Below, piece after piece: positions 15,547-25,850 of a stretch of DNA of 64,000 nt. Each line of letters begins with the position of its first letter. The stretch's first letter is position 1. Below the pieces are notes generated by a model. It did no database searches and was not told where the DNA came from. It was given only the letters and a program-made list of their open reading frames with translations. A program made the translations under genes and the position numbers. Source of the stretch: Marinihelvus sp036351115 (GTDB lineage Bacteria; Pseudomonadota; Gammaproteobacteria; Xanthomonadales; SZUA-36); assembly GCA_036351115.1 (NCBI GenBank), contig JAZBOL010000033.1, forward strand, positions 1-64,000. The letters run 5' to 3'.

Positions 15547-15592
15547 TCCCCGCGGATTCCTTGCCGCGGACCCGGCGGCAATCTGCCTGCAC

Positions 15593-15634
15593 TTGACCCC
15601 GGTCAATCGACCTGCGCGTCACAGGGCCTAGAGT
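15593..15634 (+). promoter_or_regulatory. FNR-box promoter of hemN
   Basis: TTGACCCCGGTCAA (15593-15606) is a perfect palindrome matching the FNR/Anr consensus apart from one base per half site. A -10 TAGAGT is at 15629-15634, predicting a start near 15641. The palindrome centre (15599.5) is then 41.5 nt upstream, the class II FNR position. Oxygen-limited induction by the nearby fnr product is expected. Confidence 0.85.
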
Positions 15635-15676
15635 GGCACCATTCCACGGCCCTCCGAGTTTCACAGGCAGCCCACC

Positions 15677-17068
15677 ATGCAGACCATCGCCCGCTTCGAT
15701 GCCGACCTGATCCAGCGCTATGGATTGAACGGCCCCCGCTACACCTCCTACCCGACGGCGGTGAGTTTCCACGAGGGTTTCGACGAAGTGGCGTATCGCC
15801 AGTACGCCGTGAAGACCAACGAGGACTTTATTCCCAAGCCCCTGTCCCTGTACGTTCACCTGCCGTTTTGCCACTCGCTTTGCTACTACTGCGGTTGCAA
15901 CAAGAAGATCACGCGGCACAGCCGCCACGGTGAGGATTATCTGTACTGGCTGGATCGGGAGATTGCCCTCCAGGGACCGCTGTTCGACCGGGATCGCGAG
16001 GTCATGCAGCTGCACTTCGGCGGCGGAACGCCGACGTTCTTCGACGACGACCAGCTGGAGCGGCTCATGGGATGGCTGGGCCGGGATTTCCGGCTGTCGG
16101 AATCCGAGGAACGGGAATTTTCCATCGAGATCGACCCGCGCACCGTCGATCCGGCGCGCCTGGAACGGCTGGCCGGCCTGGGGCTCAACCGGCTGAGTCT
16201 CGGGGTGCAGGATCTCGATCCCGAGGTCCAGGCCGCGGTCAATCGCATCCAGGGCGCGGAAGAAACCCTCGCGCTCATCGATGCATCGCGGCGGGCCGGC
16301 TTCGGCTCCGTGTCCATTGACCTGATCTATGGCCTGCCGAAACAGACCCTGGAGAGTTTCTCGCGGACCCTGGACACGATCATCGAGGCGGCGCCCGATC
16401 GCCTGTCGGTCTACAACTACGCGCATCTGCCGGATCTGTTCCGGTCCCAGCGGCTCATTCGCGAGGAGGACCTGCCCGAGCCGGCGGTCCGGCTCGAATT
16501 GCTCCAGTGCACCATCGAGCGCCTGGGCGCCGCAGGCTACGTCTATATCGGCATGGATCATTTTGCACTTCCGGACAACGAACTGGTGGCGGCGCGGGAC
16601 ACGGGCCAGCTGCAACGAAACTTCCAGGGGTATTCGACCTTTGCCGATTGTGACCTCGTGGGCCTCGGCGTCAGCGCCATCGGCAAGGTGGGCGACACCT
16701 ATTCCCAGAATCGCAAGGACATCCGGTCCTGGCGCCGATCCCTCCAGGACGGCGCCCTGCCGGTCTGGCGCGGGGTTCAGCTGACCTGGGAGGATCGCCT
16801 GCGGCGGCGCGTGATCGAGCAGATCATGTGCCACGGCGCGCTCGACTTCGAATCGATCGGCGAGGCCTTCGATATCGAGTTCAGCGAACACTTCGCCCCG
16901 GAGCTCGAGGCCCTTGACCTGCTGCATCGGGACGGATTGATCGTGCTGGATGACGACGGCTTCCAGGTCACCCCGGGAGGCATGTTGCTGGTGCGCGCCA
17001 TTGCCATGGTCTTCGACGAGGCCCTGCAGGCTGCCCGGGCCACGCCGAAGTTTTCGAAGGTCATTTAA
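15677..17068 (+). CDS. hemN: Oxygen-independent coproporphyrinogen III oxidase
   Basis: This 463-residue radical-SAM enzyme decarboxylates coproporphyrinogen III without oxygen during heme synthesis. The Fe-S cysteines are 65, 69 and 72, followed by Cys74 (PFCHSLCYYCGC), the order characteristic of true HemN rather than HemW. The GGGTP motif and the C-terminal HemN domain are present. It is the target of the FNR-box promoter just upstream, and fnr follows on the same strand, forming a compact anaerobic control unit. Confidence 0.96.
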   Translation: MQTIARFDADLIQRYGLNGPRYTSYPTAVSFHEGFDEVAYRQYAVKTNEDFIPKPLSLYVHLPFCHSLCYYCGCNKKITRHSRHGEDYLYWLDREIALQGPLFDRDREVMQLHFGGGTPTFFDDDQLERLMGWLGRDFRLSESEEREFSIEIDPRTVDPARLERLAGLGLNRLSLGVQDLDPEVQAAVNRIQGAEETLALIDASRRAGFGSVSIDLIYGLPKQTLESFSRTLDTIIEAAPDRLSVYNYAHLPDLFRSQRLIREEDLPEPAVRLELLQCTIERLGAAGYVYIGMDHFALPDNELVAARDTGQLQRNFQGYSTFADCDLVGLGVSAIGKVGDTYSQNRKDIRSWRRSLQDGALPVWRGVQLTWEDRLRRRVIEQIMCHGALDFESIGEAFDIEFSEHFAPELEALDLLHRDGLIVLDDDGFQVTPGGMLLVRAIAMVFDEALQAARATPKFSKVI

Positions 17069-17114
17069 TCCGCCGTAGGCCGACCTGCTCCCTGCGAGCG
17101 CGTGACCGACGAAT

Positions 17115-17143
17115 CTGACCGTCGCTGAAAGCTGGGCTATACT
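17115..17143 (+). promoter_or_regulatory. Sigma-70 promoter of fnr
   Basis: CTGACC (17115-17120) and TATACT (17138-17143) are spaced by 17 nt, giving a start near 17150 and a leader of about 25 nt to the chosen ATG. Confidence 0.6.
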
Positions 17144-17174
17144 TGCCGTTCAGTTGGGTGAAGGGTCAGTAGCT

Positions 17175-17921
17175 ATGGGAACCCCGGCTTGCGAAGCCAG
17201 CAGCGCCAGTGGCGCCCTCAAGGGGCGCAGCCAGGTCGCTTGCAGCCAGTGTTCACTCGGGCAACTCTGTCTTCCGAGAAACCTGGACGAGGAGGACATT
17301 CGCGCCTTCGAGCGTATCGTTCAGAAACTCAGGCCCCTGCAGCGGGGAGAATACGTCTTCCGGGCCGGCGAGCCGTTTCGCGCCATCGTGTCGGTCCGGT
17401 CGGGCAGCTTCAAGAGTTACGTGATCAACGAAGAGGGTGAGGAACAGGTCCTCGGGTTCCATTTGCCCGGTGAGCTGATCGGCCTTGACGCCATCCACGC
17501 GACGACCCACACGGCGAACGTCGTGGCGCTCGACACGTCCAGCGTTTGCGCACTCAATTTCGAATCCGTTTCCGACATGGCCCGGCACCTGCCTGAGCTC
17601 CAGTCCGAGCTGTTTCGCATCATGAGCCGGCACATCGCCGAACTCGAGGCCAACGCCGCCGACCTGACCGCGGATCAGCGCATCGCCCGTTTTCTCCTGT
17701 CCCTGTCCGAGCGCTTCAGCCGGCGAGGATACTCACCCAACGAGTTCAACCTGTCCATGGCCCGGCGCGATATCGCCAGTCACCTGCGCCTGGCGACGGA
17801 AACGGTCAGCCGCGTGCTCGCGCGCTTCCAGGATGCCGGCATGATCACGGTGAACCGCAAGAACATCGTCATCGACGACTTCGACGCCCTGCAGACCGCC
17901 GGCCACCCGCCGAGCGACTGA
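17175..17921 (+). CDS. fnr: FNR/Anr-type oxygen-sensing transcription factor
   Basis: This 248-residue CRP/FNR regulator has cluster ligands Cys23, Cys26, Cys32 and Cys125, so it should carry an oxygen-labile [4Fe-4S] cluster. The cNMP-like domain spans about 40-150 and the HTH about 190-220 with the FNR recognition helix ETVSRVLARF. ATG 17175 is chosen, with AAGGGT upstream; a TTG at 17154 would add seven residues and lie too close to the predicted transcript start. Its stop abuts the stop of the convergent antiporter gene. hemN is a likely target. Confidence 0.95.
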   Translation: MGTPACEASSASGALKGRSQVACSQCSLGQLCLPRNLDEEDIRAFERIVQKLRPLQRGEYVFRAGEPFRAIVSVRSGSFKSYVINEEGEEQVLGFHLPGELIGLDAIHATTHTANVVALDTSSVCALNFESVSDMARHLPELQSELFRIMSRHIAELEANAADLTADQRIARFLLSLSERFSRRGYSPNEFNLSMARRDIASHLRLATETVSRVLARFQDAGMITVNRKNIVIDDFDALQTAGHPPSD

Positions 17922-19094
17922 TCAATCCCGCCGCAGTTTGCGGTTCAGGGCCACCGGGGTGGGGAAGTTGAACACCACGATGGACGATGAGCCCATGATC
18001 GTGAGCACCGTGGCGACCTGGATCAGGATGATCACGTCCGCACTGAACGCGGGCACCTGCATGGCCATGAAAGTGACGAGCAGGGAAAACTCGCTCATCT
18101 GGCCGAGCCGCCAGCCCGTTTCCCAGGCCAGGTCCCGGGACTCGGCGACCTGCTGGAACGCGTAGCGATACACCAGTGGCTTCAACACCAGCATCAGGAT
18201 CGCCAGCCCCGCGGCGGGGAGCAGCACACCCGGCACCACGTCGAGGTTCAGCTGGGCGCCGAGCGCGAAGAAGAACAGCACGAGGAAGAAGTCCCGGAGG
18301 GGATGCAGGCGATTGGCGATGAATTTGGCGATGGGGCTCGTGGCGAGAATCACGCCGCCGATGAAGGCGCCCAGTTCGTAGGACAAGCCGGCGGCGTGGC
18401 CGGCCCAGGCCATTCCCAGGCACCAGGCCAGGGTGACCAGGAAGATATACTCCTGCACCTGGTCGAAGCGGCGAAAGAGCGGCAGCAACACGTGACGTTC
18501 GACGGCATAGCCCCCCAGGGCGAGCACCGGCAATGCCAGCAGGGGCAGCAGGATGTCCGAGGTTTCCGCCCCGGCTTGCCCCATCGCCTGGAGCGTCATG
18601 ATCACGGCGATCGCCACGAGATCCTGCAGCAGAAGCACGGAGATGATGACTTCCCCCGTATGGCGGTGATGCAGAACCGTGGTCGGCAACAGTTTGATGC
18701 CGATAATGGTGCTGGAAAACATACAGGTCGCGCCGACGAGTACGGAATCCATCCAGCTGAATCCGACCGCGAGGCCGAACAGCGCGCCCGCCACGGCGAA
18801 GACCACCGATGTCATCAGCGTAACCAGGGCGGTCTGACGGAACAGGGAGAACAGCTTCTGGGGCGTCAGGTCCAGGCCCAGCAGGAACAGCAGGAAAATG
18901 ATGCCGGCCTCGGACAGTTCTCCAATGACCCGGGTATCCGCCACCCAGCCAAGCGCCCAGGGTCCGACGGCAATACCGGCAAGGATGTAGCCGATGATGA
19001 GCGCCTGCCGCGCCCAGAGCATGAGCGTCCCCAGCAGGGCGGACCCGGCAAGAATCAGGAAAAGCACGAAAATCAGATCGGTGTCGCTGTTCAT
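17922..19094 (-). CDS. CPA2-family cation:proton antiporter (Kef/YbaL-like)
   Basis: This 390-residue membrane protein has about 12 hydrophobic segments, with the CPA2 hallmarks GYILAGIAVGPWALG near the N-terminus and FLLFLLGLDL just after. It lacks the C-terminal TrkA-N/RCK domains of KefB/C, so it is the short form. Substrate (K+ or Na+) cannot be told. It converges with fnr with no intervening base and is divergent from the small CPXCG gene. Confidence 0.9.
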   Translation of the reverse strand: MNSDTDLIFVLFLILAGSALLGTLMLWARQALIIGYILAGIAVGPWALGWVADTRVIGELSEAGIIFLLFLLGLDLTPQKLFSLFRQTALVTLMTSVVFAVAGALFGLAVGFSWMDSVLVGATCMFSSTIIGIKLLPTTVLHHRHTGEVIISVLLLQDLVAIAVIMTLQAMGQAGAETSDILLPLLALPVLALGGYAVERHVLLPLFRRFDQVQEYIFLVTLAWCLGMAWAGHAAGLSYELGAFIGGVILATSPIAKFIANRLHPLRDFFLVLFFFALGAQLNLDVVPGVLLPAAGLAILMLVLKPLVYRYAFQQVAESRDLAWETGWRLGQMSEFSLLVTFMAMQVPAFSADVIILIQVATVLTIMGSSSIVVFNFPTPVALNRKLRRD

Positions 19095-19157
19095 GACGCA
19101 GGATTCAGAAGCACTGCCCTAGTGTGACAGGTTGTGAATCATCGTGGAGCGTGTCGC

Positions 19158-19349
19158 ATGGCCTGGGCCGTGGAAACCGTTGAATCGCACTGCCCCTACT
19201 GCGGGGAGCCCGTGCAGCTGATCGTGGATACGACGGCAGGCGCCCAGCAATATGTCGAGGATTGCCAGGTGTGCTGTCGCCCCATGCTGGTGGACGTGCT
19301 CGATACGGTGCCGGCGTCCGTGCGCCTGCGTGACGAGGATGAAGCCTGA
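19158..19349 (+). CDS. CPXCG-motif cysteine-rich small protein
   Basis: This 63-residue protein has two Cys pairs, HCPYCGEP and DCQVCCRPM, of the CPXCG family in proteobacteria. A zinc-ribbon role is likely but the function is unknown. ATG 19158 is supported by GGAG 10-13 nt upstream. The adjoining gene on the other strand encodes another zinc-ribbon protein, and the two 3' ends are 19 nt apart. Confidence 0.85.
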   Translation: MAWAVETVESHCPYCGEPVQLIVDTTAGAQQYVEDCQVCCRPMLVDVLDTVPASVRLRDEDEA

Positions 19350-19368
19350 AGTCGTCCCCCTGGATTGC

Positions 19369-19734
19369 TCAGGCCAGGCGCTTGAACCGGTCCCAGAAGG
19401 TCTTGTGCACGAGATCCGTGAATTCGCCCGCGTCGAGGAAGGTGCCGTGTCCTTCGGGGCACTGCTCGTACATGATATGAGGTTGGTCCGCGTCGAACTC
19501 CTCGTTCATGAGGGATCCGCACTGGGGACACTTGATGTGGTCCACCCGATTGAAGCGTTTGCCCACCTTGGCATCTCCCGTGTCCAGCACGTAGTCGGCC
19601 ATCCAGGTGTCCTGGCGCAGCTCGGCCAACTCGCCGGAGTCGAACCAGAGGCCACCGCATCCCTGGCATCGGTCCACCTTCACTTCATCGTAAACCGCCA
19701 GTTCGGTTTCACCTGCACATTTCGGACAGATCAT
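19369..19734 (-). CDS. zf-TFIIB-type zinc-ribbon protein
   Basis: This 121-residue protein carries two zinc-ribbon units: CPKC...CQGCGGLWFDSGEL (zf-TFIIB signature, residues 3-33) and CPQC...CPEGHGTFLDAGEF (about 67-101). The start is ATG 19734 with AGGAG in front; a frame extending to 19773 lacks family residues. The function of stand-alone zf-TFIIB proteins is unknown. Confidence 0.88.
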   Translation of the reverse strand: MICPKCAGETELAVYDEVKVDRCQGCGGLWFDSGELAELRQDTWMADYVLDTGDAKVGKRFNRVDHIKCPQCGSLMNEEFDADQPHIMYEQCPEGHGTFLDAGEFTDLVHKTFWDRFKRLA

Positions 19735-20070
19735 TGGTTGCTCCTCGCGTTCTGCTTTTTTCGTCGTGATCATGGGGTGACACCCTGAGTCTAGGCGCTA
19801 CTTCGTCATTTGTACGCTAATCACGGACCTGAAACGCCCTGTTTTCAATATTCTTTTTAAGAAAGTTTTATAAGCTATTGTAATTACGAAAAACATGCGT
19901 TAGGGTTTGTCTCGTCTCGGCGCAATTGAACGGCTGGCCGCGAGGCCGGTGGACCGGAGGTCCCGCCACCAAAGGGAAGCGCCCGGGACCATGTCCTCGT
20001 CAGGAATCTCGTTTGGGCCGGGCGCCGCACTGCGGTAACCTTGCGCCTTTCCGACGTTCACCGAGCGCTC
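19735..20070. other. AT-rich divergent promoter region
   Basis: This gap separates the divergent zinc-ribbon and transporter genes. Positions about 19840-19900 are markedly AT-rich, with several TATAAG/TTGTAAT-like hexamers on either strand. I cannot assign one promoter firmly. No gene is visible. Confidence 0.4.
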
Positions 20071-21456
20071 ATGCCCCCGTCCCGCTTCCTCCGCGTTCCG
20101 CACACCCTCGTTCTCCTGTACGCCATGATCGTGCTCGCCTGGATACTGACCCTGGTGTTGCCGGCGGGCCAGTTCGAGACCGTGCTCAACGACCACGGTC
20201 GCGAGGTGGTCGTCCCGGGGACCTACGCTCAGGTCAAGGACGCGCAAGCGCCGTCCTTCACGGCCCTGTTCACCGTCATTCCCCGCGGCCTGGCGGAAGC
20301 CCAGGGCATCATCTTCTTCGTCTTCCTTATCGGGGGTGCGCTTGCCGTGATCCGCGCGACGGGCGCGCTGGATTCGGCCCTGGCCGGCGTCCTGGACCGT
20401 TTCGGGGGCCAGCCGGCCCTGCTGATCTTCATGGGAATGCTGGCCTTCGGCGTCGGCTCTTCGACCATCGGGATGGCCGAGGAGTACATACCGCTGATCG
20501 CCATACTCATCACGTTGTGCACCGCCATGCGCATGGATACGGTGGCAGCGCTGGGCATCATGACCGCCGGTTACGCGGTGGGCTTCGGAACGGCAGTGAT
20601 CAATCCCTTCACCGTGCTGGTCGCCCAGGAGGTGGCCGGCCTCGATCCGACGTCCGGCAGTGGTTACCGTGCTGCGCTGTTCCTGCCCTTTCTCGCCATC
20701 GCCTTCTTGCATGTCTGGCGCTACGCCAGCCGCGTGCGGCGTGATCCGGAAGCTTCCCTGGTGGCCGACATTCCGGAGGCCCAGCCGCCGGCTTCGCCCG
20801 AGTATCAGCCGCTCACCGGTTCTCAGCGCGTGGTACTCCTGCTTGTGGTCGCGACGCTGGGTCTGCTCGTGTGGGGTATCAAGTCGCAGGGCTGGTATCT
20901 CGTCGAGCTTGGTGGCGTCTTCGTGGCGCTGGCGATCGCCGTGGGACTCATCTCCGGTCAGTCCTTCGACACGATGGCGCGCCATTTCACCGCCGGTGCG
21001 GCGGAGCTCACGGGCACGGCGCTGCTGATCGGTTTCGCCCGGGCCATCGAGCTGATGCTGAGCGACGGCGTGGTGCTGCACACCATTGTCAATGCGCTGG
21101 CGACGCCCCTCGAGGCCGCAGGCGGCGAGGTGGCTGCCGTCGGTATGCTACTGATCCAGAGCGTGCTGAACTTCTTCATCCCCTCCGGTTCGGGGCAGGC
21201 CTACGTGACCATGCCGCTCATGGCGCCCATCGCTGATCTCGTGGGGGTTTCCCGCCAGGTCGCGGTGCTCGCCTACCAGATGGGCGATGGATTCATGAAC
21301 ATCATCGTACCGACGAACGCGGTGCTCATGGGGATGCTCGGGATTTGCGGCATTCCTTACGGTCGCTGGTTTCGCTTCGTCTGGCCGCTCATCGTCCAGT
21401 TTCTGCTGGCCGGCGCCGTGGCGATCATCATCGCCGTTTCCATCGGATACCAGTGA
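20071..21456 (+). CDS. YfcC-family (basic amino acid/C4-dicarboxylate type) transporter
   Basis: This inner-membrane carrier of about 461 residues has roughly 12 hydrophobic segments. It has the family's paired FGVGSSTIGMAEEYIPL and GFGTAVINPFTVLVAQEVA segments, plus a second half with SGSGQAYVTMPLMAPIADL. YfcC proteins are close to arginine/ornithine and AbgT-like carriers; the substrate is unassigned. ATG 20071 is preferred over a TTG at 20041. It overlaps the following lipoprotein gene by 4 nt (GTGA). Confidence 0.85.
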   Translation: MPPSRFLRVPHTLVLLYAMIVLAWILTLVLPAGQFETVLNDHGREVVVPGTYAQVKDAQAPSFTALFTVIPRGLAEAQGIIFFVFLIGGALAVIRATGALDSALAGVLDRFGGQPALLIFMGMLAFGVGSSTIGMAEEYIPLIAILITLCTAMRMDTVAALGIMTAGYAVGFGTAVINPFTVLVAQEVAGLDPTSGSGYRAALFLPFLAIAFLHVWRYASRVRRDPEASLVADIPEAQPPASPEYQPLTGSQRVVLLLVVATLGLLVWGIKSQGWYLVELGGVFVALAIAVGLISGQSFDTMARHFTAGAAELTGTALLIGFARAIELMLSDGVVLHTIVNALATPLEAAGGEVAAVGMLLIQSVLNFFIPSGSGQAYVTMPLMAPIADLVGVSRQVAVLAYQMGDGFMNIIVPTNAVLMGMLGICGIPYGRWFRFVWPLIVQFLLAGAVAIIIAVSIGYQ

Positions 21457-23453
21457 GAGGGGCGACCGCGCTTGCCCTGGGCCTCGCGCTCACGCTCACG
21501 GGCTGCGGCCAGCAGGCGTCCGGTCCGGATTCATCTTCCCGGAACGCGCAGCAGGAGCAAACCACGACCTCGCCTTCGACGGAAAGCGCCGATTTTCCCC
21601 GGCTTGGGCGGGTCCGGCTGAGGGAGCCTGGGGACCTGGCGGCGGTGGCGCCCGGAAGCATGATGCGCATCACGGTCGCCGAACGTTCGCCGGAAACCGG
21701 ACTGAGCTTTCGCCACGCCCGGGTCAGGGAATCACCGGACCTGCTACTGAACGTTCGCGGCGGGACTGGATGGGCCGATGGGGCCGGCGGCGCGCCATCG
21801 TCGATTTCCTCCGACTCCGGGCGGGAGGGCGTCGCCGCCAGTCCGGGGCGGCTTGTCGCGCTTCTGCCGGGCCAGGGCCTCGTCGCCGAGGCGACCGTGC
21901 GGCAACGACTCGCGGCCTATCGCCTGACGGTGGCTCCGGGAGAATCACTGGAACTTCGTTTTGCCTGGGGGTCGGCGACGGCAGTCGAGGGTCAGTGGAT
22001 GTCGACCCGTGGTCGGCGTGCACTCAACGGAGCACTCGAGCTGGACTCGGGACTGGCGCTTCACGCCGCCGTACGTTTCAACCACGCTCATGTTGAGCTC
22101 GCCCGGTCGCGGGATGGAGTCGTGGTGCGCTTCACGCCGCCCGACGGTGTCCTCGAGGTGCGGCTGGCCATGGCGACCACGGACCTTGCCGGGGCCCGGG
22201 GTAATCTCGCTGATGGCGAGGGGCTGGGATACGAGGCCCTGCTGCAGGCCACGCGGGCCGACTGGAATCGCGCGCTGGGGCGCATCCGCGTCACCGCCCC
22301 GGTATCGACGCAAGCCCGCGTGGCGACGGACTGGTACCGGGTGCTCGCCCATTACGGAAACGTCGCGGACCGGGACGGGCGGTTTCGTGCCGCGGATGGC
22401 AGTGTGCGGCAGGTTGGCGAGGGCAGGGCTTACGTGGGCAACCTGGACCTTGCCCGGGACCAATGGGCGCTGATTCCCCTGCTGGCGCTCCTTGCGCCGG
22501 AGCAGATGCACGGCTTCGCGGAATCCCTGTTGCTGCACCAGCGCGTCACGGGACGATTCCCCCATCGGACCGCCTGGGGCGCGGTGGTGAATGACGGGGC
22601 GACAGCGCCGGACGATCCGGCAGCGGCGCCGGCCATCCTCGCGGGATGGGTAAGTCGGGGGGAATCCGATACCGAGGCCGACCGCGTTTTGCCGCCGCTG
22701 ATCAAGGCGAGCCGCGAAACCGGCCTGTGGACCGGCTACCAGCCGGAGCGCGCCGGGGCCCAACCGCTGACTCGCATCCTGACCGCCAGTCGACTCGCCC
22801 AGGCTGTTGCCGTGGTGGCGGCGGCGGCCGGTGACCGGGAAACGGCCGGTGCCTATGCCGCGCGAGCCGTGTTTTACCGTCCGCACTTCGACCCGCAGTG
22901 GGCGGAGACGCTCTGGACCGCAGCGCTGTTCGATATCGATGGGCTGCTGGAGCTGATCGGCGGCCGAACCCTCTTGGCGCAACGACTCGATGCCGCCTTC
23001 ACGGTCGGCGCCGGATCCGGGCGCCTGGACGCGACCGCGTCCGCCACGCAACACACCCCCTGGCTCTACGGTTTCAGCAATCGTCCGGAGCGCATGCGGC
23101 CGGTGCTGAACGAAGTCCTGGCTGCCCGGGGTGGGGTCACAGCCCAGGACGCTGCCTGGCGACTGTTCGGTGTCATGGGGCTGTACCCGGTGCTGCCGGC
23201 GGACGGTGACTACATGCTCGCCCCGCCGGCCGTGGAACAGGTCACGCTGGCGCTCGGCGAGGAATTGCTGACGCTGACGGCCCGGCTCGATGATTCCTGG
23301 CCGGGTACGGTCTGGATGGACGGTCAGCCGCTCCCGGGCCGTCTCGTCAGTCATGGCCGCCTTGAGCGTGGCGGCAAGGTGGACTTCCGGGAGCCCGATC
23401 CAGCGCGCGGATCCGTAACGGGGGAAGGGGTCGGGAGCGAGCCCGGAGGCTGA
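21453..23453 (+). CDS. Divergent GH92-like lipoprotein
   Basis: The protein starts at GTG 21453 and has 666 residues. It has a signal peptide with lipobox LTGC (Cys at about 18), a Thr/Ser/Gln-rich linker, and a large domain resembling glycoside hydrolase family 92. A central part starts DWYRVLAHYGNVADRDGRFR, and a C-terminal part runs from TQHTPWLYGFSNRPERM to AAWRLFGVMGLYPVLPA. Key family residues look replaced: the EPSHH-type calcium/acid motif reads ATQHT and the NDD base motif reads TAQDA. It may be an inactive or repurposed homolog, perhaps a binding protein. It is translationally coupled to the transporter. Confidence 0.65.
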   Translation: MRGATALALGLALTLTGCGQQASGPDSSSRNAQQEQTTTSPSTESADFPRLGRVRLREPGDLAAVAPGSMMRITVAERSPETGLSFRHARVRESPDLLLNVRGGTGWADGAGGAPSSISSDSGREGVAASPGRLVALLPGQGLVAEATVRQRLAAYRLTVAPGESLELRFAWGSATAVEGQWMSTRGRRALNGALELDSGLALHAAVRFNHAHVELARSRDGVVVRFTPPDGVLEVRLAMATTDLAGARGNLADGEGLGYEALLQATRADWNRALGRIRVTAPVSTQARVATDWYRVLAHYGNVADRDGRFRAADGSVRQVGEGRAYVGNLDLARDQWALIPLLALLAPEQMHGFAESLLLHQRVTGRFPHRTAWGAVVNDGATAPDDPAAAPAILAGWVSRGESDTEADRVLPPLIKASRETGLWTGYQPERAGAQPLTRILTASRLAQAVAVVAAAAGDRETAGAYAARAVFYRPHFDPQWAETLWTAALFDIDGLLELIGGRTLLAQRLDAAFTVGAGSGRLDATASATQHTPWLYGFSNRPERMRPVLNEVLAARGGVTAQDAAWRLFGVMGLYPVLPADGDYMLAPPAVEQVTLALGEELLTLTARLDDSWPGTVWMDGQPLPGRLVSHGRLERGGKVDFREPDPARGSVTGEGVGSEPGG

Positions 23454-23459
23454 AGTAAA

Positions 23460-23495
23460 CCCGCCCGGACGGGACCGGGTCCTCGTCCGGGCGGG
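23460..23495 (+). terminator. GC-rich hairpin after the lipoprotein gene
   Basis: A 12-bp perfect stem (23460-23471 with 23484-23495) has a self-complementary inner loop but no T tract. It may be a Rho-assisted end or RNA stabiliser. Confidence 0.5.
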
Positions 23496-23685
23496 GGCCA
23501 GTCAACGGGCTTTCTGCTGGGGGAGAAAAACGCCGGACCGGAGGAATTGGCCCGGCGCTGAACCCGCTGTCCTTACTCTTAAGAACGCAGGGCGTCGAGG
23601 CGCCGTATCACCCGGTGAATTTCCCGGTCGATTCTCCACCGGGGATGCGCTTCCACGACTCGTCATACGTTACACTTCACGGAAC

Positions 23686-24750
23686 ATGACCCTCCTGATC
23701 ATCTACGTCGCCGTCGCGCTCGGTTTCTCGTTCCTGTGCTCTATCGCCGAGGCCGTATTGCTCAGCGTGACCTCCGCCTACGTCGCCCTGAAAGAGGAGG
23801 AGGGGCACGCTTCGGGCGCGATTCTTCACAAGCTGAAGGACAACATCAACCAGCCCCTGTCGGCGATCCTGACCCTCAATACCATTGCCCATACCGCTGG
23901 CGCCGCCGGCGCCGGTGCGCAGGCCGCGGTGGTGTTCGGCAGTAACTACCTCGGCGTCGCCTCTGCCATCCTGACCCTGCTGATCCTGGTGTTCTCGGAA
24001 ATCATCCCGAAGACCCTCGGCGCGACCTACTGGCGCCAGCTCGCACCGGCCACGGCTTACGGATTGAAATTCCTGGTCTGGATCCTCTATCCCTTCGTCA
24101 AGATGTCCGAGTGGTTGACCCGGGGTATGACGGAAGGACCGACCCTGAGCGGCTTCAGCCGCCAGGAATTCGCGGCCATGGCGGATCTGAGCGCGGAAGA
24201 GGGAGAATTGGGGCAACAGGAGTCCACGGTGGTGAAAAACCTGCTGGCGCTCCAGGACACGCCCGTGCATGCCGCCATGACGCCCCGGACGGTCATCTTC
24301 TCCCTGTCGGACCAGACCACGGTGGAGGAGTTTTTTCACCGCTACGAGCAGGAACCCTTCTCCCGCATTCCGATCTATGCCGGGGACGAGCCGGACAACG
24401 TCACCGGATTCGTTCTGCGCAGTGACCTGCTGCTGGCCCAGGCCCGGGGCAACAACCGGAAGCTGTTGGAAAAATACCGGCGCGACATGCCGTCGGTGCC
24501 CGAAACGCTGACCTTGCGCCGCGCCTTCAACCGGGCCCAGAAAACCCGCGCCCACATGATGCTGGTGGTGGACGAGTACGGCGACATGCAGGGTATCCTG
24601 ACCCTCGAGGACATCATCGAAACCCTGCTCGGGCTCGAAATCGTCGATGAGAGCGACTCCACCATCGACATGCAGGAACTGGCGCGGCGCAAGTGGCGGC
24701 GTCGTGCGAGAGACATGGGACTGGACCCGGAGGACCGGGAAACTCCCTGA
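23686..24750 (+). CDS. CNNM-domain membrane protein with CBS pair
   Basis: This 354-residue protein has an N-terminal CNNM (DUF21) domain of about four membrane segments (1-160, with FSEIIPKTLG), then a tandem CBS module (about 185-310, with MTPRTVIFSL and DEYGDMQGILTLEDIIE). The C-terminal CorC/HlyC domain of many relatives is absent. The family is tied to magnesium or divalent-cation efflux. It stands alone between the GH92-like gene and msrP. Confidence 0.9.
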   Translation: MTLLIIYVAVALGFSFLCSIAEAVLLSVTSAYVALKEEEGHASGAILHKLKDNINQPLSAILTLNTIAHTAGAAGAGAQAAVVFGSNYLGVASAILTLLILVFSEIIPKTLGATYWRQLAPATAYGLKFLVWILYPFVKMSEWLTRGMTEGPTLSGFSRQEFAAMADLSAEEGELGQQESTVVKNLLALQDTPVHAAMTPRTVIFSLSDQTTVEEFFHRYEQEPFSRIPIYAGDEPDNVTGFVLRSDLLLAQARGNNRKLLEKYRRDMPSVPETLTLRRAFNRAQKTRAHMMLVVDEYGDMQGILTLEDIIETLLGLEIVDESDSTIDMQELARRKWRRRARDMGLDPEDRETP

Positions 24751-24882
24751 CGTCGTTCCTGGCTGCTCCTTGGGAGCTTTACGCGAGGTTCACGGGTGGT
24801 TGATTGGGCGGCTCGTAAGGTTTTCCCCCGAAGACCGGTCTTCCTGTACGCCACCCCGTCAAATGCCGAGCCAGACAACACC

Positions 24883-25848
<966 letters not shown>

Positions 25849-25850
25849 TC

